This document shows positions 55,372 through 64,000 of a DNA stretch of 64,000 bases, piece after piece. A program made the position numbers and the translations under genes. Source of the stretch: Galeopsis tetrahit (Eukaryota; Streptophyta; Magnoliopsida; Lamiales; Lamiaceae); the NCBI GenBank assembly GCA_963675135.1, contig OY776129.1, forward strand, positions 50,914,141 to 50,978,140. Direction: 5' to 3'. The notes under the pieces are model-generated. The model was not told the DNA's origin. It was given only the letters and a program-made list of their open reading frames with translations, and searched no databases. How positions within the stretch are numbered: position 1 is the first letter of the stretch; each line of letters begins with the position of its first letter.

Positions 55372-56059
55372 AATTTTTAAAACAATTTCAATTGTAAAAA
55401 ATCAATGTTACTTTAACAATTCCAAAAAAATAATAAATATTACATCCATTCATCATCATCTCATCTTTATGTCCATTTTCATTTGCATCTTCATATTTAT
55501 AAATATTTTTATAAACATTCAAACTGATTTATATAAGACACAAAATTTTGGAGAATTATTAAACATTTAAACCGATTTTCTAGATTTAATATGCATAGTT
55601 GAAGTAGTACTCTTCCCTCATGCTCAGTAGAAACAACAACAAATAATTAATGAAATCAAGAAAATAGAAAAATATAAAACAAATTATATATAATGAAATC
55701 AAGAAATTATACCCCAAAATAAATCAAACAAAAAACTTAATATGTTAAATTAATGAGTGTAAATGAAATTATATTGATCCTATTATTTCAAACATGATAG
55801 TGATAGAATCGTCTCTATTGTTTCACACTATGCATGCACTCAAACTTTTTTCCTTTATGTTTAAACGACAACCATTTTTAATTCATGAGAATTAAACATG
55901 AAAATTTATATTTCATCACTAAAATATTAGAGACGAAATATAATTTTTATTATTGTTCTGATTACTAACAATAAAATATTATTTTCCTAATAAGGTGATG
56001 AAATATTTTAATTTTCTCGCAAATATTAAATCCACAAAATTAGTCATACAAATTTCAAC

Positions 56060-56960
56060 TTTGTCGCTAAAATATTAGCGACGAAATATAATTTTCATTG
56101 TTGTTCTGATTATTAACTACAAAATGAAGCAATTTGTTGCTAGTATAGCGATGAAATATTGTAGTTTCGTCGCAAAAATTAATTTCAATAAATTAGCCAC
56201 GAAAATTTATATTTCATCGCAAAATATTAGTGATGAAATATAATTTTCATTGTTGTTCTGATTATTAACAACAAAATGAAGCAATTTGTTGCTAATATAG
56301 CGATGAAATATGTAGATTTTGTTGCAAAAATTAATTTCAAGAAAATAGCCACGAAATTTTTTATTTCATCGCAAAATATTAGCGACAAAATATAATTTTC
56401 ATTGATGTTTTGATTATTAACAACAAAATGAAGCAATTTGTTGCTAACATAGAGATGAAATATATAAATTTTGTTGCAAAAATTAATTTCAAGTAATTAG
56501 CCACGAAAATTTCTATTTCATCGCAAAATATTAGCAACGAAATATAATTTTCATTGCTGTTTTTATTATTAACAACAAAATGAAGCAAATTGTTGCTAAT
56601 GTAGTGATGAAATATATAAATTTTATTGTAAAAATTAATTTCAAGAAATTAGCCACGAAAATTTCTATTTCATCGCAAAATATTAGCGACGAAATATAAT
56701 TTTCATTGCTGTTTTGATTATTAACAACAAAATGAAGAAATTTGTTGCTAATATAGCGATGAAATATATAAATTTTGTTGCAAATATTAAATCTAAAAAT
56801 TTAGCGACGTAAATTTCAATTTTGTTGCAAAATATTAGCGACGAAATATAATTTTCATTGCTATTTTGATTATTAACAACGAAATGAAGCAATTTGTTGC
56901 TAATATAGCGATGAAATATATAAATTTTGTTGTAAATATTAAATCTAAGAATTTAGCGAC
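56060..56960. repeat. 152-bp tandem array within CACTA C
   Basis: About six units of 152 bases, each containing ATTAGCGACGAAATATAATT, a TTATTAACAACAAAATGAAG block and TTAGCCACGAAAATTT. Each unit yields the same chance 69-codon frame on the minus strand, shifted by 152 bases. Each carries both orientations of the GCGACGAAA motif. Confidence 0.9.
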
Positions 56961-57064
56961 GTAATTTTTTATTTCGTTGCTAAAAATTGATTTTAGCGAT
57001 GAAATTTAGATTTGTCGCAAAATTTTCATCGCTATTCCCCCTGTTTCTTGTAGTGTCCTATTTT

Positions 57065-58562
57065 GTTCACATCAAAGAAAATGGGCATTCAAAGAAAGGT
57101 AAAAGTACAGCTAGATGTTCAAATGACGAAGAGCATACCTTTTGAGAAAAGAGGCACAATTAGAAGACTAACTAGGGCAATAAATGTCAACATGAGTACT
57201 GTGGGTGGGTGGATCAAACAAAGACTCATCAAAACACACACTAATGCCATAAAGCCTAATCTTACAGAAGCAAACAAGTTGTTAAGGCTCAAGTACAGCT
57301 TGAGTGCATTGCAGTTTGATAGGCAAGCCAACAACATCAAGTTTCAAACTATGCATAATGTTTTTTTTAACGGTAAAAAGTATATTCACTCGAGTACTAG
57401 GGGTACTCAACCCGTATAATTTATATCTCGTTTTTTTTACATCAGACACCCTATCAAAATTAAAAATAAAACAGATCCAAGACCTCCTCCATACTCTGCT
57501 GAAACACGGCAGCAAAGCAGATACCAATCGCCTATGCATAATGTGATACACATTGATGAGAAATGGTTTTACATGACAAGGACAAATGGGAGGTACTATC
57601 TACTCCCAGGGAAAATTGAGCCATACAAATCATGCAAGAGTAAGATCACATTCCCAAAATCATGTTTATGTGTGCAGTGGCAATACCACATTATTCAACT
57701 GAGGGTGAGCTCATCTTTAATGGAAAGATTGGTATCTTTCCATACATAAAGATGGTACCAACCCAGAGAAACAACAAAAACATAATAAGAGTTACATTGG
57801 TCACTAAGCCTATTGAATCAACCACTAAGGAAGTTATAAAAAATTGTCTTGTGCAGCAGGTAATAAATTTTAAACTATCAGAACATATTGTCATGATCTA
57901 GTTTACATGGTAAGTCTCCTAATGTGTTGTGAATGTACATTTAAATATTCACAACACGTTGGTGATATTACACTCATCAAGTATTCCTTTTTTTCCTACT
58001 AATTCATTCAAGTAATTAGATTTTACCAAAAATTAAAGCAAGATGGCCAAAAAATGCAAGCAAAGACATTATAATTCAACAAGATAATGCAAAACCACAC
58101 ATTCGTGACTTTGGTCAAGAATTTAGAGTTGTTGCATCATCAAATGGATTTAATATCCAACTGATTTGACAGTCAGCTAATTCACCAAATATTAATGTCA
58201 ATGACTTAGGGTGGTTCAGGGCAATACAATCATTGTAGGTGGAAACATCAAGCTACAGCGTGGATGAATTGCTTCAAAATGTCATCCTATCTTTTGAAAG
58301 TTTAGAGAACACCACACTTAACAACGTTTTCTTGAGTTTACAAAATTGTATAATTGAGATTATGAAGGTGAAGGGGCACAATAACTATAAGGTTCCACAT
58401 ATGGGCAAAACTACCTTGATAAGGGAAGAAAGACTACCTATAACCTTAGAAATTGATGAGGAATTGGTAAGAGAGTGCATAAATCACTTGGTGTCACAGA
58501 ATCAGAATGAAGATAGATCATATAATATTGAAGCACTTGTGACAGATTTAGGATATGTTTAA
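57065..58562 (+). pseudogene. Mariner-like transposase pseudogene
   Basis: Remains of a plant mariner (Tc1/mariner) transposase, the family thought to mobilise Stowaway MITEs. The N-terminal HTH part reads FEKRGTIRRLTRAINVNMST. A LINE tail then interrupts it (57361-57531). The catalytic part resumes with VIHIDEKWFYMTRTN (first Asp) and, after frame changes, IIIQQDNAKPHIRDFG (second Asp). At the third position it reads NSPNINVNDLGWF, where the family has SPDLN, so the catalytic Asp is Asn. An in-frame TGA precedes it. The C-terminal part is open from 58239 to the TAA at 58560 (EIDEELVRECINHLV). Several frameshifts lie near 57420 and 57650-58030. No terminal inverted repeats were found, and CACTA C ends only 10 bases upstream. 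Confidence 0.88.
57361..57531 (-). mobile_element. 5'-truncated LINE 3' tail
   Basis: A 171-bp insertion inside the mariner gene, flanked by an exact 12-bp direct repeat, CTATGCATAATG (57349-57360, 57532-57543). It begins with a T-run on the plus strand, that is, a poly(A) tail in minus orientation. Its minus-strand sequence (GGGTTGAGTACCCCTAGTAC and on) resembles plant L1-type 3' UTRs. Long variable target copies plus an A-tail are the signature of target-primed reverse transcription. Confidence 0.8.
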
Positions 58563-58685
58563 TTATGGAGGAATACTATTTTTTGTATGCCTTTTGTGAT
58601 GTTTACAACATAAACATAGGATATATGTTGACATTTTGTTTAGGCTGAAAACATCAATATATGATGAATATATGTGTGTTTTTTA
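58563..58685. other. 3' flank of the mariner relic
   Basis: AT-rich, no feature seen. Confidence 0.4.
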
Positions 58686-58689
58686 TAAG

Positions 58690-58940
58690 TTTTGTTTTTA
58701 CCCTCAAAAAAATATCATCATTGGGTAAACAATACCTAAATCAAGTCTTTTAAACTAGGATTCAAACCCTAGTGGTGACATTAATCTAAGCCTAATTATG
58801 CTCACAATTGATCCACTTCATTTACTCATTAACCATCAGCATTTTACCCTAAAAAAAATATCATCATTGGGTAAGTATACTAGGCCTAAATCAAGTCTCC
58901 TAAACTAGGATTCAAACCCTAGTGATGACATAAATCTAAA
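58690..58940. repeat. Tandem duplication with ATCATCATTGGGTAA
   Basis: Two copies about 155-160 bases apart, each holding AATATCATCATTGGGTAA and AAACTAGGATTCAAACCCTA followed by GTGRTGACA. Confidence 0.8.
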
Positions 58941-58964
58941 CATACACCATCATCACGAACACAA

Positions 58965-59430
58965 TAATCCAACACTGAAGTCTCGGCAGAACACAATCAA
59001 TAAACCATGCAAGACTTCAATTAAACCAACACATTAATCCCACATGCAATTAAGCCACTGAAATTAAACCAACACTGAAATCCCACATGCAATTAACCCA
59101 TCAATAAACAAACAACATCAAAATCTCCATCAATAATCCAACACTGATTGAAATCCCAGCAAAACACAATCAATAAACCAAAACATAAATTAAACCAACA
59201 CTTTAATTCCACGTGCAATTAACCGACTGAAATAAAACCAACACTGAATTTCCACATGCAATTAATCCATCAATAAACCAACAAAATCTCCATCAATAAT
59301 CCAACACTGAAATCCCAGCAGAACACAATCAATAAATCAAAACTTAAATTAAACTAACACTTTAATCCCACGTGCAATTAACCGACTGAAATTAAATCAA
59401 CACTGAAATCTCTCATGCAATTAACCCACT
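58965..59430. repeat. Satellite-like array (CACATGCAATTAACC)
   Basis: Imperfect higher-order repeats built of AATAAACCAACACTGAAATC, CCACATGCAATTAACC and CAGCAGAACACAATCAATAA blocks. The largest repeat period is about 170-180 bases. Confidence 0.8.
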
Positions 59431-59633
59431 TGAAAAATTAACAAATTACCGCAATCATCAATTATAGAAGCAACTCCTGGAACCCAAATTACAAGGACTT
59501 CCAAGAAATATGCATATTTATGGGGAGTATCGAACCAACCAGACACCATCGGCTTAACAAAAGGTGAATCAACACCCATCTCCATTGCATGCCCAACCAG
59601 ACAAGAAACAAGCACGGTGACATACCTTCTCAA
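59421..59633 (-). other. Unidentified 70-codon minus-strand frame
   Basis: An open frame with less biased composition than its surroundings (GWFDTPHKYAYFLEVLVIWV). I do not recognise it. It may be an exon remnant or chance. Confidence 0.2.
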
Positions 59634-59639
59634 TTTTAA

Positions 59640-59777
59640 GAAAAAAATGAACTAAGCCACGAAAATGAAGAAACAACAAAAATAAAAATTTAATAAATGT
59701 GGCCTTGCCGAAAAAAATCTAATACATGTGATCTGCCTCGATCTGTCTAGATCCATTTCTGCCCAAAATGAAGAATT

Positions 59778-59810
<33 letters not shown>

Positions 59811-61566
59811 CATTTTTCATCTTCATGAAATTATTTTTAAATTTGACATATTTTTTTTAAGGAGTGGGTATCCTAATTAGAAAGAAGGAATATGATAGGT
59901 ATATAATATGAGTGAGTATATTGTAGAAAATTAGAGTACATATTATAATAGAAATAGACAAGTTGGTATAATATTACTATATATTATTCACACAAAGCAG
60001 CCGCCTGTATTTTGTGAAGGCATAGTTACAAATTTGTGAATATTATATGATGTCAAATTGAGAATATCAATTAGGTGTTGTGCCTAAATTTCTCCACCTT
60101 TGCTTTTGGGAAGGCGTAAATATCTACCTCTAATGCTTCATTTGTCACATTACTTTGAGATAATATATTAAATGATCAATTAGTCCAATTAAAGAGCCAA
60201 AATATGTACTATATTCCAGATAGCTAAAATCAGAGAAATTAATATATCCATGATGCTTTTTCTCATCAGCAACGTGCCAATTACATAATTAATTATTATT
60301 ATTTAAGTAAAAATGGTGAGGTGGTAATGGTAGAGTCGCATATTAGCCTGACCTGGCATGCTCATCTCTGCTCATATATAAAACGTATGTAGCTGGAAAG
60401 TGCGCTTTTGTTGTGTCGACGTCATTTTAATTATGTCAGATAATGTATATATTATCATCAGGATTAATTTATTATATTAGTATGAAAAGGCAGTAGATTT
60501 CGATATGCATGAACGCACGCATACTTTCTGCTTTGTGGCTAACTTGGGATTTGATGATGACATAAAGTAATTCTCACATAATATAGGAGTATAATTATTT
60601 ACTTGTGTGACATTTATTATTTTTTATATATGGATATTTTAATTTATCTTAATAATATTTCAGACTCGGTGGTCTCGTTTTTTTTTTCAAGACACAATCA
60701 CTTGATTCACCAACCCATATACAGTACATATATATATCAGATAAGAAGAAATCTGAAAGCGTGTATATATCTGTAATTAAACATGCACAAAGGACGAATA
60801 AAAACATGGTATATAATAAACGCACTAAACCATGATGACTAACCTCAGAAATTACACAACAAATTGGAGTAGATTAATGTGGGGGGTAATAATGATAACT
60901 TAATGACAAAGAAGAGCATAAATCACATGGGATTCAAGCAATGCATCCCAATTGTATTTTATTTTATCTTTTCCATTTTTTTATGCTTTGATCATATTCG
61001 ATTCAATAACCTATTAATTTGAGAGATCAATTCCACCATCTACTTGTGGGATTCCGTAATTCCATTTATTTATTAATTAATATAACTATAAAATACGAGA
61101 ATCAAATATTCATATATTAATGTTAGTTTACTTAATTGGTAGATAAGAAAAAATCACTTTAAAATATATAATTATTCATCCTCATTTTTTTTATGAAAGG
61201 AAAGTCCGGAGTTGGTAGATAAGAAAAAAGCAGTACTTGAGAATAATCCTCGTGTTAAATGACTGTTTCGTCAACTAAATTAGAAAAAGGTTCAGTTTGA
61301 GATCAGCAATTATGTAGAAGATAATTTAAAATAATGGGATCCGATTAACCTTTGCATATTGCTTAGGTTTGGAAAAGATTTGAATTGTCCCACTTCTATC
61401 TCATGTTTATTTTAGTAACTATGCTGATTATGAACAAGGCCCTACTTCTAGATTCTTCAACAGCAAGATCGGCGTCACCAAATAAGATTGCAACAATTCT
61501 ATTTTTAAATATTAAATTCTTCAGCCAATTCCATTAAATAACTTATAGTATTAAATTTGTAACTAT
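59640..61566. other. Intergenic, AT-rich, with a TA microsatellite
   Basis: No gene seen. A (TA)n run occurs at 59785-59809. Confidence 0.45.
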
Positions 61567-61568
61567 TA

Positions 61569-61838
61569 CTCCCTCCGTCCCAGAATTGTTTGCACCATTT
61601 TATGGGCACGCAAACTAAGAAAAAGGTGTAATGAGTGGAGTGTTGAGGGGTAATTTTGTAACTTTTATGAATAAAGTAAAGTGAATGATTGGATTGAGAG
61701 TAAAAGTAATGGCATTTTGTGTAAATATGTGGATATTGTGAGGGTGGGGTTTATGAAAAAGTTTCCTTTTTGGGTAGTGCAAACAATTGTGGGACGGACG
61801 AATAAGGAAAGAGTGCAAACAATTGTGGGACAGAGACA
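61569..61838. mobile_element. Stowaway-type MITE, right end decayed
   Basis: The left end CTCCCTCCGTCCCAGAATTG preceded by TA. On the right the inner arm CAATTGTGGGACAGAG is present, but the outer GGGAGTA is lost. Confidence 0.75.
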
Positions 61839-61839
61839 T

Positions 61840-62001
61840 TTCAGTTTTTACATATCCAAAAATGGATTTAGTCTATGCTAGGGGTTGGATAGTGTCCAAC
61901 ACCTCTTTTTGCACTACGACGTACACATGTGGATTATCCAAATTTTTTTTATGCTAACTTTCTTTTATTTTAATTCAATCAATAATATTAAGGTAAATAT
62001 G
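61840..62001. other. Spacer between two MITEs
   Basis: Short AT-rich spacer, no feature. Confidence 0.4.
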
Positions 62002-62003
62002 TA

Positions 62004-62298
62004 CTCCCTCCGTCCCAGGATTACTTGCACGGTTTGACCGGCACGTTGTTTAAGAAAAGTGAATTTAGTGGTTGATGATGTAAGATAAAAGAGGGGTATT
62101 TTAGGTAATTTGATGATGTGTAAAGTAGATTTGATAATGTGTAAAGTGAAATGTATGGAAAAAAGGAATGACAAATTTGAAAATAAAATGATGTTGTGAG
62201 GTTATTAATTTTGTGGGGTATTTCCATATTAAGAGTGTGCAAGTAATTTTGGGACGTCCCAATAAGGAAAGTGTGCAAGTAATCACGGGACAGAGGAG
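62004..62298. mobile_element. Stowaway-type MITE
   Basis: Ends CTCCCTCCGTCCCAGGATTA and GGGACAGAGGAG, with TA on both sides (62002-62003, 62299-62300). Mirrored CTTGCAC arms. Confidence 0.85.
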
Positions 62299-62714
62299 TA
62301 TTAATTTGACATTTTGATACTTTGTAGCGACCATTTCGAGTTTGACTAGAATTAGAATTTGTAGAAGCATTGTCGATTAAATCTAAAAGTATTTTGGTGA
62401 TAAAAAAAATACTATGGCTTTAACCGTTTAATTATGGCCCCGATTACCATATAGAGAATACTAAAATAAAATAGTACGGAGTACATATTTTTTCATAATT
62501 AGGTTAGTACAAGATAATATTCCATTGAAGTTAAGAAACCAGTGTGAAATACAAAACAAATACAATATCCTAATGTAAAATTAAAAAAATGGCATAGCAT
62601 TCGATGACTTCAAAAAAAGGAGGATAGACTACAGGCATAAAAAAATATCTCACATATATGTAGCCTTCAATTTGAATTGATCGATATACGCGCGCCGTGA
62701 TTCTGAATACTAAG

Positions 62715-64000
62715 TGCCTGTTTGTTTAGTGGGTTGGGATTTGGATGGTTTATTGACATGGGATGTGTAAACCTTAGGTTTATGGACCCATCCCAGGTTT
62801 GTTTTGATTTTTTCACATTTAGATTTAAAAACCAAACCATTGTAAACCATTGTTTGGTTCATTAAATGAAATTGGATTAAAACATAAATTTACATAACTG
62901 CCCTCAATTAAGTCTGAAATTAGGGTTATGTTGTATCGTGTAATCAAGTTGACATCTACACAATTTCAAAGATGCTCAATCCGACGGCACAAGTGAGGTA
63001 CGGTGGGTGCGGGCGACTAAGTTCAGGCGGCGATGGAAGGTCGATTGGCATGGGATGTGGCCGCCGGTCGATTGGGGATTTGCAAACCGCAGGTGAAGAA
63101 CCTATTTGAGTCCCGCTCTCAGAGCTCGCAGTATCGAGGAGTTACCTTCTATCGTATGACTGAAAGATGCCCATATCTGGTTCGTATATACACATTCCAC
63201 ATACTTTGAATTTTTAGTTTTTGGGGTTTATTGATGAATTAGTTAGATGAATTTTTAGTTTTGGGGTTTATTGATAAATTAGTTTAGGGTTTTGGTTTCT
63301 TTCAAGAGGAATCGACACTGCACCTAGGTAAGAATTTAAAGGATGGGACTACAAGTCATATCCTGATAATTATTACAAGGTTACAATTTTTCTATTTGCT
63401 TTATAGATTGTGGGTATGTTTGTTTTAGACTGCAGAGGGATTGTGAAAATCCTGATTGAGAAAACTTTGAGTTGAATTTGATTTTTGTGTACATATATAA
63501 AATTTGTTTTAACAGTAGTCTGTCCCATTAAAGTAAAGTTTAATATATCTATTTGTAGGTATGTTTGTTTTAACTATGAAGTCTTAAATATATATTTGTC
63601 TACATATATAAAATTTGCTTCAGATTTATTAAATATTCTTTGACAAATCTTGTGACCCAACATTCATTAAAAAGTGCAGTTTAAATACTGTTTTAATAGT
63701 AATCTGTCCTATTAAAGTAAAATTTTACATGTAACCACTAACCATCAACCACTATTAATTAGCATCCAACTACCTAATTGCAATTAAGATTCATTAATAC
63801 TTGCTTTCTATTTTGCTATAAGATACCTTTACCAAGACATTTGACCCTCAATCTGAAATAGGTGGAAGAGGAGCTAGCATCAAAGGTAAGAAATGCTTCT
63901 TTTTATCTATATTGTACTTTTGTTATCCACTGATTTATATATATTGTAATTTTTTTTTGTTCTTTAACTTTTGCTAGGTTTGAGATGCCTAAGAACTCAT
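62715..64000. mobile_element. Left part of a possible PIF/Harbinger (Tourist-like) element
   Basis: A terminus-like GTGCCTGTTTGTTTAGTGGG preceded by TAA at about 62712, then mirrored AAACCAT words. A locally GC-rich exon-like patch follows at 62970-63130. The remainder is AT-rich with no recognised frame and runs off the window, so the right end cannot be checked. Confidence 0.3.

Larger units (their letters stand above)
54506..57055. mobile_element. Non-autonomous CACTA element C, 2.55 kb
   Basis: Inverted ends CACTACAAGAAAACTGCAAT and (complement of the right end) CACTACAAGAAACAGGGGGA, with a TCC target duplication at 54503-54505 and 57056-57058. Subterminal motifs are TTAGCGACGAAA and TTTCGTCGCTAA, unlike those of CACTA A or B. 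It has no transposase. Much of the right half is a 152-bp tandem array. Confidence 0.88.

Noticed and set aside
56227..56892. Series of similar 69-codon minus-strand frames
   Set aside because: The same chance frame recurs because of the 152-bp tandem repeat. There is no start context or family similarity.
1..64000. CRISPR arrays, rRNA or tRNA genes, bacterial operons
   Set aside because: No regularly spaced palindromic repeats with unique spacers, RNA-gene signatures or operon structure were seen. The tandem repeats present have no spacers.

Overview
The window is nuclear DNA of a flowering plant, most likely a eudicot. It is AT-rich, with intron-type gene structures, a long organelle-targeted PPR gene, a MADS-box exon, and dense plant-type transposons: CACTA, Mutator-like, PIF/Harbinger, Stowaway/mariner, Ty1/copia and LINE. 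No bacterial or organellar gene organisation, tRNA, rRNA or CRISPR array was seen. Species cannot be read from the sequence.

Layout. 1-9.6 kb: a MIKC*-like MADS exon on the minus strand (749-935), several MITEs, a Harbinger remnant with a TTA target duplication, a GC-rich tract preceded by housekeeping-type promoter motifs, and the only clear intact host gene, an 821-residue PLS-class PPR protein (7043-9508). 9.6-21.8 kb: gene relics, namely an LRK10L/WAK-like receptor kinase, a frame-broken SETH1/PIG-C (GPI anchor) copy and a copia RNase H fragment, among a Mutator-like element with a perfect 9-bp target duplication, other inverted-repeat elements and minisatellites. 21.8-26.2 kb: a young but defective Ty1/copia element whose 5' side carries two LTRs in tandem. 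27.5-30.1 kb: a non-autonomous CACTA element (TSD AAT) with a Mutator-type element nested inside. 30.3-44.0 kb: a 13.6-kb CACTA element (TSD TAT) with a complete five-exon TNP2 transposase, two copies of a TNPA-like gene, a GRF zinc-finger/transmembrane gene on the opposite strand, and a captured 5' piece of a sugar-phosphate translocator gene. 45.1-49.8 kb: a Ty1/copia element on the minus strand with one uninterrupted 1401-codon polyprotein and 5-bp target duplications. 54.5-57.1 kb: a third, unrelated CACTA element (TSD TCC) built from 152-bp tandem repeats. 57.1-58.6 kb: a dead mariner transposase with a LINE tail inserted. 58.6-64 kb: satellite-like repeats, two Stowaway MITEs and AT-rich intergenic DNA, with the start of a Tourist-like element at the right edge.

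The most notable unit is the large CACTA element. TNP2 (about 1202 residues) reads in frame across five exons whose splice phases all agree. A nearly perfect 3181-bp tandem duplication has split its accessory genes: the distal TNPA copy keeps the terminal TATA box and leader, and the other lost them. The proximal GRF gene keeps its CxC zinc ligands, and the other lost them. Both TNPA copies share an in-frame TAG. Coordinates of exons and repeats were worked out by eye and splice sites are predictions.
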